Assembly (NCBI GenBank): GCA_027600665.1
Contig: JADGJL010000492.1
Location: 1 to 19,992 of the forward strand
DNA: 19,992 nucleotides
Source of the DNA: Irineochytrium annulatum
Taxonomy: Eukaryota; Chytridiomycota; Chytridiomycetes; Chytridiales; Chytridiaceae
Reading direction: 5' to 3'
The notes beneath the pieces are model-generated. The model was not told the origin of the DNA, searched no databases, and saw only the letters and a program-made list of their open reading frames with translations. Positions 9,480 to 19,992 of the stretch are shown here, piece by piece. How positions within the stretch are numbered: position 1 is the stretch's first letter; every line of letters starts with the position of its first letter. The position numbers were made by a program, and so were the translations under genes.

Positions 9480-11347
9480 TTGCGAAGGTATCCCATTTTA
9501 GTGTTGGGGCCGCGGTCTCATTCATTTGCCTTCCCCCCAAATGGTCCCCAACGCAGTCGGAGGGAGCCGGTGAAGACGCGAGACTTCATGGACGCCATGC
9601 ACGATCCCGCGCCTCTGGCGGATATTCAAGGACAAGCTCACGACGCTTCCCTCCCTGAGCACGCCCACGTCCCGATCGTGTTCGTTGATGATTGAATAGG
9701 TCCGCGCTGAACAGTATTGGATAACCGTTTGAAGTCCATCCTGTCTTTTATACGTTCGTTCTTCAATATTAGTCCGCACGCTGAAAAGTGAGCAGAAAGA
9801 TTGCGATAGCACATCAGATTACTGCGCACAGACGGGTAGATTTGTTGGATGGTGGCAGGACGAAAGCAATCGCGAAGGCTGCGAAGGATCGAAGGGCACG
9901 GGAGGAGAGCAAGGTTCGGACCAGTAGGATTGTGTGGCAATAGTCAGCAATACAGTCGGGTTGAGGTGACATGTCGAGAGCGTGGAGACACGTTTGGATT
10001 GTTCCGGCGCGGGGGACGAACATCCAATTCATATATGGCATGGGATGCTGTACAAATTTTAATGGATTGCGGAACAGTAGCAAGACCACCGGTGCATGTC
10101 CGGTTCGCCTTCCCCACGTCTCCACTCGCCGATGCAACGCCAACATTCCATCACGGAATGCGTCTTGGGGGGGCACCCGATGCTGGACGCGTGCAGTGAT
10201 GTTGGATGATTGAATGGGTCCATCGAAACCGCGGGACCAGGAAGGGTGGCGGCGAGTTGCCTCCGAAGGGAGTGAAGAGGTCAGGGCATTAAGGAGGTAA
10301 ATTGGACAACAGCATGACTCGGAAAAGGACGCTGCAAGCCGATGTGGGAAAAAGTTTGGGTGTACATGACCTCTTCCATTCTGAGTGGAACTGCTGTCAA
10401 TCCAGCGGAGTTGTATGTCCTCTTTCCTTATATACCCGCTCGCATGCATTCTTGGTCCTACATCAATTAGACGTGCGGGCTGCTTATTGGCATACACGCT
10501 CCCTCATTTGCACCTTTCTATTCAGACAATCACGCACGGTGCATTGCATCTGCATCATCAATGGCCGCCGTCGAGCCCATGCCATCTGCAGATTGGCCAA
10601 CAGAGCACTCGTAGCCCAATCCCAACTAAGGCGTGATCAGAAAGTATCCTCAGCGACCAGCTCCGATCGAAGCCAGAGAGCCTAGATGGCATCCGATCAA
10701 GCCCGCCAGGCTGGGCTCCGGGCACCAAGGAGACGGGGAGCTGGCGTCCATAGATCGGCGATCAGGACGAGGAGGGTGCAAGATCGCACCCCCCAGTGAG
10801 GTCGGAGAGCGTCGGGGGGGAAGACGCTGCATGATTGAATCGCACGCGATCGCCTCATGCAGGCCCCGATCACATGATATCACGATGGCTCCTGAGGAGA
10901 AGACGCAGAAGGCTGAAGTCGGCAGGTGATTACGCCCCTCTCTGCGCCTCGCCCCCTGCCAGCGCCCCATGTAGGGAAATGCAGGTGGGCCACAACGGTT
11001 CAGTGTAAAATGGGGCGGAAAGGAAGGCGCAAAGTCGGCATTGATTCAAGCCTGATTTCGACCGGAACGGAGCCCCATCCCATCGCACCCCTCATCGTAT
11101 TGTCGAATCGATTCTGCGGGAAGTCGTCGCATCGCACCGCTTCCTTTTCGATCGTTTAAAGGTACGAGCCATTGAGACTCCCCCCCTTCCGCCCCGAACT
11201 CTCGCCGGCTTCCATCGTCGTTATCCCGTCGTAAGCCCGAGAGAGTATTGCATCGATTGCTCCGACTTAGTCTCGGGCCCACTCTATATCTACTCCCGAC
11301 TCGTCGTCTTTGTTCGTCTGCGTTCATTCTTCATCTCACCGCTACCG
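9480..11347. other. Long divergent intergenic region between the phosphopantetheinyl transferase and ACC1
   Basis: No convincing gene is visible. The longest open frame (minus strand, 10497-9814) starts at GTG and shows no motif. The region should hold both 5' untranslated regions and promoters. Visible signals are a TATA-like TTATATAC at 10428-10435, an E-box-like CACATGA at 10871-10877, and pyrimidine-rich DNA at 11178-11190 that resembles fungal transcription start regions. None can be assigned a function from sequence alone. Confidence 0.4.
10808..10828. repeat. Short inverted repeat with a G-rich loop
   Basis: Perfect 6-bp arms AGCGTC (10808-10813) and GACGCT (10823-10828) flank a 9-base loop that contains seven consecutive G. 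It lies about 520 bp upstream of the ACC1 start. It may be a binding site or chance; no role is shown. Confidence 0.3.
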
Positions 11348-14300
11348 ATGCTCAGCTTGGAGGATCCTATCATGGGGGATCAAGGTTAGTCGTCGCTCCC
11401 TTCTTGCCGCCTGGGCCTCCCGATGCTCTGGATCTAACCGATCGTGACTCGCTCGCTCGACCAGTTGCCCTTGATGGCGACTCCGTCGCGCAGCCCTCGG
11501 CCCTCGACAAGTCGCCCCCGTCCCTCGTCCGCGAGTTTGTGCTCCGATCGCGCGGTAACACCGTCATCACGCGCGTCCTGATCGCCAACAACGGCATGGC
11601 CGCCGTCAAGGCCATCCGATCGATCCGGCGGTGGGCGTATGAGACTTTTGGGGACGATCATGCCATCCAGTTCACGGCCATGGCTACGCCAGAGGATCTG
11701 GAGGTCAACGCGGAGTACATCCGGATGTCGGATCAGTACGTGGAGATTCCTGGTGGGACGTCGAACAACAACTACTCGAACGTCGACCTGATCGTGGATG
11801 TCGCTCAGCGGACAGGTGTTCACGTGAGTTTCATCGGCAAATATAGGAGTTGGTGAAGGACTTGGAGCGCCCTGGGCTGTCGACGTTGGGGTATCGCTGC
11901 GCGGAGCGCAAGGACATTGATCTGGGGTTGATAGCACCCTCCCACTTCAGTCGTCATTAGGACACTCCGTCTATCCTGGCACTTGGGTTCTACATCGTGT
12001 TCTGCCGTCGTTGTTTCGGGTTTCGGACGTGAAAGTCTAGCACCTCTGCGTTTCACGGACTGTTAACCCCTCGACCTTATCCCGGACAACTCCGTCCGAT
12101 TACTAACCTCTTCCACACAGGCCGTCTGGGTCGGGTGGGGCTTTGCCTCCGAGAACCCCGTCCTCGCAGACAAGCTGACCGCCATCGGCATCGTCTTTAT
12201 CGGCCCCCCCTCCTCCGCCATGCGCGCCCTCGGCGACAAGATTGCCTCCACTATCGTCGCCCAGTCCGCCAAGGTGCCCTGCGCCCCTTGGTCCGGCACG
12301 GGCATCACCGACACCACCATCGACGAGAACGGCCACGTCGCCGTACCCAATGACGCCTACCGCGCCGCCACGACCCTGGACGTCGAGGAGGGCATCCAGC
12401 ACGCCGCTAGGATCGGGTACCCGGTCATGATTAAGGCGTCGGAGGGCGGAGGTGGTAAGGGTATCCGGCTCGTCGAGAGCGAGAAGGACTTCAAGATGGC
12501 GTTTGAGCAGGTCGCGAGGGAGATCCCTGGGTCGCCCATCTTCATCATGAGGGTTATTAGGAACGCGAGGCACTTGGAGGTCCAGCTGCTTGCGGACAAG
12601 TATGGGAATGCGATCGCGCTGTTTGGCAGGGATTGTTCCGTGCAGAGGAGGCATCAGAAAATTCTGGAGGAGGCGCCCGTGACCGTTGCGGATGCGGAGG
12701 CGAGGACGAAGATGGAGCAGGCTGCCGTTAGGTTGGCCCAGCTTGTCGGCTACGAGTCCGCTGGTCAGTCTAGCCTTCAATTTCGCTTACGTCCCACTCG
12801 CAGTTACTTACAATGGGATGACCTTAGGTACCGTCGAGTACCTCTTCGAGCCGGCGACGAAGGATTTCTACTTCCTCGAGCTCAACCCCAGATTGCAAGT
12901 CGAGCACCCCACCACCGAGATGGTGCGTTGTTATATTCTTCTTGTTGATTTGGTATGATTCTCATCGTTTGTACTATTAGGTTTCAGGTGTCAACATCCC
13001 GGCCGCTCAGCTCCAGGTGGCTATGGGTATCCCCCTTAGCTGCATTAAGGAAATTCGTATCCTGTACGGTGCCACCCCGACCGGTACCGCGGACATCGAC
13101 TTCGAGTTCGCCAACCCGCAGACGTACCAGATTCAGCGGAAGCCTTCGCCGAAGGGCCACGTCATTGCCGCCCGTATCACCGCCGAGAACCCGGAGGCTG
13201 GCTTCAAGCCCAACTCCGGCAAGGTTCTCGAGCTTAACTTCCGCTCTAACTCAAACGTCTGGGGTTACTTTTCCGTTAACTCCTCCGGCGGTGTCCACGA
13301 GTTCGCTGACTCTCAGTTCGGCCACGTCTTCTCGTATGGCGAGACCCGGACGGACGCCCGGAAGAACCTGATTATCGCTTTGAAGGAGCTTTCCATCCGT
13401 GGTGACTTCCGGACTACCGTGGAATACCTGATCAAGCTCCTTGAGGCCGAGGAGTACGTCAACAACACCATTACTACCGGCTGGCTCGACGCCATTATCG
13501 CCCAGAAGGTCGAAACCGAGAAGCCCGATTCCATCCTGACGGCCATCTGCGGCGCCATCGTCAAGGCTAACGCCGCCCTCGACAACGGCACGCATGAGTA
13601 CCGCCGGGCCTTCGAGAAGGGTCAGATGCCCGCCAAGTCCCTCCTCACGACCAAGCACGTCGTCGAGTTTATCAACTCTGACATCCAGTACAAGATCACG
13701 GCCCAGCTCACTGGCCCGCAGACCTACATCCTCTCCGTCAACAACACGTCCGTCACGGTCGATGTCAAGAAGCTCGCGGACGGGGGTCTCCTTATCTTGC
13801 TTGACGGAAAGACGCACGTTGTCTACGCCAAGGAGGACAGCCACTCCACCTCCATGACGCTTGACTCGAAGACTTGCATCCTCGAGAAGGAGAACGACCC
13901 CACGCAGCTGAGGTCGCCTTCGCCCGGCAAGCTCATCAGGTTCCTGGTCGATGAGGGCGCGCACTTGAATGCGGGTGACGCCTACGCAGAGATTGAGGTC
14001 ATGAAAATGTACATGCCGCTCATGGCGTCCGAGAGCGGAACCATTAAGTTCTTGAAGCCGCCGGGCTCGACGCTCGGGAACGGCGATGTGGTCGGCAGGC
14101 TGAGCTTGGATGACCCGTCGCGAGTCAAGAAGGCGGCTGCGTTCATCGGAGAGCTTCCGGCGTTCGGGTGAGTGCTTCTTGGAGTTGCGTTGCTTTACTT
14201 GCTGTATCTTAACTTCCTTTCAAGTCCTCCGCAGTTCTTTGGTGACAAGCCTCACCAGAAATTCCGCCAAGCCCTTCACAAGGTCGAAATGGTCTTGGAT

Positions 14301-17300
14301 GGTTACGAGCTCGCGGACGAGATCCCTGCGCTTGTGCGCGGCCTGATTGAGACCCTGAACGAGCCTGATCTGCCCTTCCAGGACATTATTGAGGCCCTCT
14401 CTTCCCTGGCTGGCCGCATTCCCCCCAAGCTCGATGCTGCTATCCACGAGCACCTCGAGGTTGCCCGCGACGCGAACGAGCCCTTCCCCGGCGAGAAGCT
14501 ATCGTTCTTGATTGAGGAGACCCGTGGCACGCTTGCGAAGGACGACCTCGCCCAGTTCAACGACCGCATCCGCCTCATCCAGGATATTGTTGATAAGCAT
14601 ACCCACGGCGCACGCGCTTTTGAGAGGACCATCATTTGCGGCCTGATCGAGCGTTACCTTGAGGTCGAGGAGTTGTTTAAGGACCAAAGGTACGAGGACG
14701 TCCTCCTTATCCTCCGCGACCGGTACAAGACCGAGGTGGATAAGGCGATTGGGTACGTCCTCGCCTACTCCAAGTCCGATACGCGGTCAGACCTTATCCT
14801 CTCCCTTCTCGACTATATCCGCTCCGACAACGAGGGCGGCGAGCAAAACAAGGCCGTCTTTTCGCCCTACTGCAACCGCCTCGCCGAGCTCCACAGCCCC
14901 ACGACCGCCAAGGTTTCGCTTAAGGGCCGCGAGCTGCTCATGTACTACCAGCTGCCGACGTACGAGGAGCGGCACGCCGAGATCTTCGAGGTCCTCGAGT
15001 CCGCCGTCACCAGCGACGACTCGTTCGACTACTCCCCACTCACGAAACTCATCACGGCCAACCACGCCATTCTCGACGTCCTCCCATCGTTCTTCTACCA
15101 CGAGAACGTCTCCATCCGCGCCATGGCGCTCTACACGTACATCCTGCACACTTACCAGGCGTACACTGTCACGTCCGTCAAGCACAACGTTACGGCGAAC
15201 CCGATCACACTGCAATGGGACTTCGTGCTTCGTCAAGCCACCCCGGGCAGCGAACAGTCCAAGAAGGGGTCGCAGAATTTGTTGAGACAGTCGATGGCGC
15301 CCAACTCGCCTACGGTGTCGAACGGGTCCCTCAACTCTCCGTTGGGCAGCGCGAGCCGCATCAACATCAGCCTTACGGACTTATCGGAGCCGCCGAAGAA
15401 GGCTCCGGGTCTGTCGAGGAACGTGAGCGGGTCGAGCACGAACCTCGCTGCCCCGCTCTCGGCCATGTCGAACTCGAACCGCATCAACAGTTTCTCGGAC
15501 TTCTCGTTCGTCAACATGGACTATAAGAGCAACCGCAAGGGTCTCATGTTCGCGTTCGAGGATGTTGCTGAGCTCGAGGCGAACCTCTCGTCCGTCATCG
15601 GCAAGTTTGCGGATGACCTGCGTACGACGGCAACCAGCCGTCGTGCCATCGTCAACGTCATTAACGTGGCGATTTTGGGCAAGGACGAGATGCTCCTGAA
15701 CGATGACAAGGCGAACGAATACTTCTCCGGTCTCATCGACAACCTCGGCGCGAGCCTCCGCAACCACTGCATCCGTCGCATCACCTTCATCGTCATCCGG
15801 GCGAACAAGTTCCCTCGCTACTTCACGTTCAAGGAGCAGGACGACTACAAGGAGGACCCCGTCATCCGTCACATCGAGCCCGCTATGGCGTACCAGCTTG
15901 AGCTGCAGCGGCTGGTGAACTTTGACATTAAGCCGTGCTTCATCGACAACCGTCGTCTCCACATCTATCATGCCGTTGGGAAGAAGAACCCGGCCGACCG
16001 CCGCTTCTTCGTCCGCGCCATCGTTTACCCCGGCCAAGTCATGGGCCGTGTCTCGACGAACGAGTTCCTTATGTCGGAGGGCCACAGGATCCTGAACGAC
16101 ATTCTTGATGCCCTCGAGATTGTCGGGACGCGGTACCCGAACACGGATTGCAACCACCTTTTCATCAACTTCGTCCCCACCTTCTCGCTCGACATGAAGG
16201 CTATCGAGACCGACCTCAAGCAGTTCGTCGACCGTCACGGGAAGCGGCTTTGGAAGGCACGCGTCACCACGGCCGAGGTCCGGTTCATTCGCCAAAGCTC
16301 GAATGGGTCCGCCAAGCCCATCCGTTTCATTCTCTCTTCCGTCTCCGGGTTCGTTACGAAGCACGAGGCGTACCAGGAGGTCAGGGACGCTACGGGCATC
16401 CAGAGGCTCATGTCGCTCACCTCGCCGCCAGGCAGCCTGCACCAGCAGCCCGTCGCGAGCTCGTACGCGCTCAAGGAGAACATCCAGCCCAAGCGGTATA
16501 AGGCGCACTTGATGGGGACGACGTACATCTACGACTTCCCGGAACTGTTTAGGAAGGCACTGGAGAGGTCGTGGATTAAGTACGGAGATGGGATCGTTAG
16601 CGTGCCGATAAGGATTATGAACGTCACAGAGCTGGTGATGAACGAGCAGAAGGAATTGGAGGAGGTTACGAGGGAGCCTGGTTGGTATTTTATTTCTTGA
16701 TGTTGTGAGCGATCTCCGTTTTTAACGTGCGATTGTGTAGGATTGAACAACATCGGCATGGTGGCGTGGAACATGCAGCTCTTCACGCCCGAGTACCCCG
16801 AGGGCCGAAACATCGTCGTCATTGCCAACGACATCACCTTCAACATCGGGTCCTTCGGCCCGCTTGAGGACGACCTCTTCTTCAAGGCCTCCGAATACGC
16901 CAGGAAGAAAGGCATCCCGAGGATCTACATCTCTGCGAACTCGGGCGCGCGCATTGGTCTCGCTGACGAGGTTACCAAAAACTTGCGGGTCGCGTGGATT
17001 GACGATGAGAAGCCCGATATGGGCTTCCGGTACCTGTACCTCGACAACGAGGGCTACGCTGACCTCGTCACAAACGCAGCGGTGCCGTCCGTTACGACGG
17101 AGCAGATCATGGAGGACGGCGAGCTGCGCCACCGCATCATCGATGTCATTGGCGAGACGCATGGTCTTGGCGTGGAGAACTTACAGGGATCCGGCATGAT
17201 TGCGGGAGAGACGAGCTTGGCGTACGAGGAGATCTTCACTCTGACTCTAGTAACCTGCCGATCAGTCGGTTAGTCTTATTTTTATTTTGCATGCCCCCAG

Positions 17301-18970
17301 TGAACGCTTCTTAATTGTTTATGTTAGGTATCGGCGCCTACCTCGTCCGTCTTGGCCAGCGTACCATCCAGGTCGAGTACACGCCGATTATCCTGACAGG
17401 TGCGGCCGCCTTGAACAAGGTTCTTGGTAGGGAGGTCTACACCTCCAACCTCCAGCTTGGTGGAACGCAGATCATGCACAAAAACGGCGTGTCCCACCTT
17501 GTCGCCCCCAACGACATGGCCGGCGTTAACGAGATTCTCACCTGGCTCTCCTACGTGCCAAAGAAGAAGGACGCTCCCCTCCCTGTCCTTCCCGTCGCCG
17601 ACTCGGTCGACCGGCCAATCGACGTGGAAATCTCTTCGGGCCCGTACGACCCTCGTGTCTTGCTTGCGGGCGAGGTGGGAGAGGACGGCGAGTGGTATTC
17701 TGGATTCTTCGACCAGGATTCGTTCAAGGAGACGCTTGGCGGGTGGGCGAAGGGTGTTGTTGTCGGCAGGGCTCGTCTTGGAGGTTAGTTATTCCATTCA
17801 TTTTAACAGTTGTCGGATCGGAGACTAACCTTTCATTCAATAGGTATCCCGATGGGTGTTATTGCGGTTGAAACGCGTGCCACCGAGTCGGTTATCTACG
17901 CCGACCCCGCCAACGGAGACTCGAATGAGCAGACAGTCGTTGAGGCAGGTCAAGTGTGGTACCCGAACTCGTCCTTCAAGACGGCACAGGCTATCAGTGA
18001 CTTCAACAAGGGCGAGCAACTCCCGCTTATCATCTTTGCGAACTGGCGTGGGTTCTCCGGCGGCCAGAGCGACATGTCGAAGGAGGTGCTCAAGTTCGGT
18101 GCCAATATCGTCGACGCCCTCCGCGACTACAAGCAGCCCGTTTTCATCTACATCATCGGCGAGCTTCGCGGCGGTGCTTGGGTCGTCCTCGACCCCACTA
18201 TCAACCCTGAGCATATGGAGATGTACGCCGAGGAGAACGCGCGGGGCGGTGTTCTTGAGCCCGAAGGTATCGTCGAGATCAAGTTCAGGAAGCCCCAGCT
18301 ACTCGCCACCCTTGAGAGGCTCGACCCGACCTACAGGGAGCTTAAGCAGAAGTTGAAGGACGCGGCGCTTACGAAGGAGGTGCGCGCCGACCTCCAGGGC
18401 CAGTTTGAGAGGAGGGAGAAGCAGCTGCTGCCCGTCATCCAGCAAGTCGCCGTCCAATTCGCTGACCTGCACGACCGGCCGGGCCGTATGTTAAAGAAGG
18501 GTGCCGTCAACGCCGTTATCAGCTGGCAAAACTCCAGGAAGTTCTTCTACTGGCGGCTTCTCCGGAGAATTTCGGAGGAGTCCGTCATCAAGGAGGTTAT
18601 GGAGGCCGATGGTGCCAAGACCAGGAACGGTGCCAAGGAGCTCGTCTCATCCTGGTTCGCGGAGGACAGCGGTCGCGGGGCGGCGTCGGCGGCGACGCAG
18701 CAGAAGAAGAGCTTCTTCCAGATCGACGAGGAGGACCACGAGGGGGACGACAACGCCGGCGGGGACGTCGAGGTCGTCAGGTGGTTAAACACGAGGCGGG
18801 CGGCCATCACTCAGCGGATCTCCAAGATCAAGACGGAGAAGCTGAAGTCGAAGGTGGAGGAGATTGTGAGGCAAGATCCGCAGGCGGCGCTGGAGGGTTT
18901 CTTGGCTGTCGCGAAGTCACTCGACGCCGAAAGGAGGCGGTCGATTCTGGACGCTTTTTCCCGCATCTAA
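11348..18970 (+). CDS. ACC1: Acetyl-CoA carboxylase (multifunctional, biotin-dependent)
   Basis: Carboxylates acetyl-CoA to malonyl-CoA, the committed step of fatty-acid synthesis, in the cytosol. Exons: 11348-11384, 11465-11823, 12121-12763, 12828-12922, 12981-14167, 14225-16680, 16741-17268, 17328-17783, 17844-18970; about 2295 aa, normal for fungi. Biotin carboxylase starts about residue 44 ([20 protein letters not shown]), with the ATP loop [10 protein letters not shown] near 235-245 and [17 protein letters not shown]. The biotin carrier has EVMKM with the biotinylated Lys at residue 720. The central region follows, with Snf1-type serine motifs at 1156 and 1196. The carboxyltransferase (about 1540-2200) shows [84 protein letters not shown] and [10 protein letters not shown]. 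Oddities: GWGFASENP where eukaryotes usually have His for Phe, a two-residue gap before GELRGG, and one 297-nt intron. ATG 11372 (A at -3, G at +4) is an alternative start eight residues in. Confidence 0.97.
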
Positions 18971-19114
18971 TTTTATGACGTAGTCTTCTGATTTTGCACC
19001 CTTTGTTTTTTAGATTTATGTTCTGCTGTTGCTGAACAGGGCTATGTGACGTCTTTAGCCAATTTTCTCAAGTTTTTTTACGCTCATTTGTATGATCTTT
19101 GCCATTCATTGTTC

Positions 19115-19120
19115 AATAAA
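19115..19120 (+). promoter_or_regulatory. Candidate poly(A) signal of ACC1
   Basis: AATAAA lies about 145 nt after the ACC1 TAA stop, in a T-rich 3' untranslated context (TTTTTTA at 19073-19080 just before it). Position and context suit an ACC1 3' end. Confidence 0.5.
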
Positions 19121-19492
19121 GTTGATGTGTCACTGTACGCGTGTCATGCTTTAGTCCAACCGGCACGGTGAAGATACCTTGCTGGCTGCATACTTTATTC
19201 TGAAAGACCCCATTGGAACGGAGACCACCCCGACGCAGTCAGTTACACTTGAGGCTATCAAAATAATCTGCGGGAACCTGTCCACCAACCATTCCTTAGC
19301 CCAACCAAATAGGAAGACACAACGACTGTTGAATCCAAGACTTTAATCCTGCACCGAAAGACTAGGAAAGTGCGAAGGACGATGATGTCACACTTTTGGA
19401 CTCGTTGTGTCCAGCAAGAGGTTGGCTGTGAAGCGAGTGGGACAGCGGCTGCATATGCTGCTCACACAAAAAGCTCTAGATGATGCAGCCCC
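19121..19492. other. Intergenic DNA between ACC1 and the tRNA gene
   Basis: I see no coding sequence with motifs, no second tRNA and no repeat here. It presumably holds the downstream end of the ACC1 transcription unit. Confidence 0.4.
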
Positions 19493-19510
19493 AAAAAGAA
19501 AAAAATAAAA
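19493..19510 (-). terminator. RNA polymerase III terminator of the tRNA-Phe gene
   Basis: Read on the minus strand, the DNA just past the tRNA 3' end carries T runs of 4, 7 and 5 (plus-strand A runs 19507-19510, 19499-19505, 19493-19497). The first begins 3 nt after the mature tRNA, which is typical of polymerase III termination. Confidence 0.8.
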
Positions 19511-19513
19511 GTA

Positions 19514-19586
19514 TGCCGCCTCTGTGGATCGAACACAGTACCTTAGCATCTTCAGTGCTACGCTCTCCCAGATGAGCTAAGGCGGC
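19514..19586 (-). tRNA. tRNA-Phe (anticodon GAA), intronless
   Basis: A 73-nt cloverleaf reads on the minus strand. The acceptor stem is GCCGCCT/AGGCGGC with discriminator A; the D arm is GCTC/GAGC; the anticodon stem is TAGCA/TGCTA around loop CTGAAGA (anticodon GAA); the variable loop is AGGTA; the T arm is CTGTG/CACAG with loop TTCGATC. All stems pair perfectly. No intron lies after the anticodon, although many fungal tRNA-Phe genes have one. CCA is not encoded, as expected in eukaryotes. Odd point: position 15 is T and position 48 is A, where the usual pair is G15-C48; the change also alters the internal A box. A polymerase III terminator follows directly. Confidence 0.95.
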
Positions 19587-19992
19587 ATGTCAGCTAAACT
19601 CAAAAGTGTCTACTCGAGCAAATTTTCATTTTGGCACTTATAGGAAAGGCAAATTTGGTATTTGTTGACAAATGATGCTTTATTTTCCATTGTAAAATCA
19701 CAGCATTCTAGTGAATCTAAATGGTCCGTTCGTTCTCTGCTCACAAACTCCTTTGATGCGCTCCTTCGAGCTTGACTCCATAGGACGTGGCGACGATGTT
19801 GGTCTGTGAAATAGCCTGTAAGTATGCAGTGACAAGGCTGCAAAGCCTGTCATTGGCGGGGCGTAGGACGTGTCCTCCGTCACGATCATCGTTGTTTGCC
19901 TGGCCTGAAGAGATGCGTTCGTCACGGTTGCGTGTGCAAATGAGCGAAGATGTATATTACAAAAGACTGCTTAATCCATTGAAGTAATACCC
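19587..19992. other. Right flank beyond the tRNA gene
   Basis: A/T-rich DNA with only short open frames that lack motifs. No gene is supported. The part nearest the tRNA is its 5' flank. Confidence 0.35.

Noticed and set aside
9814..10497. 227-codon open frame on the minus strand upstream of ACC1
   Set aside because: It begins with GTG rather than ATG, shows no motif or domain, has no supporting splice pattern and lies in the promoter region of two divergent genes. A chance frame is more likely.
9700..11347. A secondary-metabolite cluster built around the phosphopantetheinyl transferase and ACC1
   Set aside because: No synthase, tailoring enzyme or transporter is present in the window; both genes are primary-metabolism types.
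11248..11464. ACC1 start further upstream, giving an unspliced N-terminal extension
   Set aside because: The frame begins without ATG and reads through a clear intron (11385-11464, CTAAC branch site). The spliced start at 11348 joins in phase to the conserved N-terminus.
12103..12780. 225-codon open frame antisense to the biotin carboxylase exon
   Set aside because: Same shadow effect; it runs across an ACC1 exon and part of its introns and carries no motif.
15381..16508. 375-codon open frame antisense to ACC1
   Set aside because: It is a shadow of the GC-rich third positions of ACC1 on the other strand; its sequence is Arg/Val/Asp-rich with no recognisable domain.
1..19992. Mobile elements, CRISPR arrays, viral or toxin genes
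   Set aside because: No terminal repeats with a transposase or reverse transcriptase, no spaced repeats, and no matching protein motifs were seen on either strand.

Overview
The window is nuclear DNA from a filamentous fungus, most likely a basidiomycete (probably Agaricomycotina). The reasons are intron-dense genes with short introns (mostly 44-100 nt, GT..AG, CTAAC/CTGAC-like branch sites), short intergenic spaces, and a standard set of housekeeping proteins with eukaryotic domain order. Gene models were built by hand: each intron was chosen so that reading frame and family motifs continue across the junction. There is no transcript evidence behind them.

Layout, left to right: an EST1/SMG6-type PIN-domain protein (+, 210-3207, 13 exons); NUS1, the non-catalytic partner of the dolichol-pathway cis-prenyltransferase (-, 3720-5199, 4 exons); a small unidentified gene (-, about 5420-5788) with further coding-looking sequence upstream; the spliceosome-associated CTNNBL1 homologue (+, 6196-8444, 9 exons); an Sfp-type 4'-phosphopantetheinyl transferase (-, 8471-9479, 3 exons, with one extra base breaking the frame); a 1.9-kb intergenic region; the multifunctional acetyl-CoA carboxylase ACC1 (+, 11348-18970, 9 exons, about 2295 aa), which fills the right half; and an intronless tRNA-Phe(GAA) (-, 19514-19586).

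Functionally these are RNA surveillance or telomere maintenance, dolichol synthesis, splicing, and malonyl-CoA/acyl-carrier metabolism. The phosphopantetheinyl transferase and ACC1 are head to head across the 1.9-kb gap: one activates carrier proteins, the other makes their main extender unit. Shared control is possible but is only inferred. CTNNBL1 and the transferase converge with 26 bp between stop codons.

I found no mobile element, CRISPR array, toxin system or clearly new system; this is mostly ordinary housekeeping sequence. The points worth checking are the one-base frameshift in the transferase, the swapped 15-48 pair in the tRNA, an unusually long ACC1 intron holding coding-like sequence, two Snf1-type motifs and a two-residue deletion in ACC1, and the unresolved small gene at 5.4-6.1 kb.
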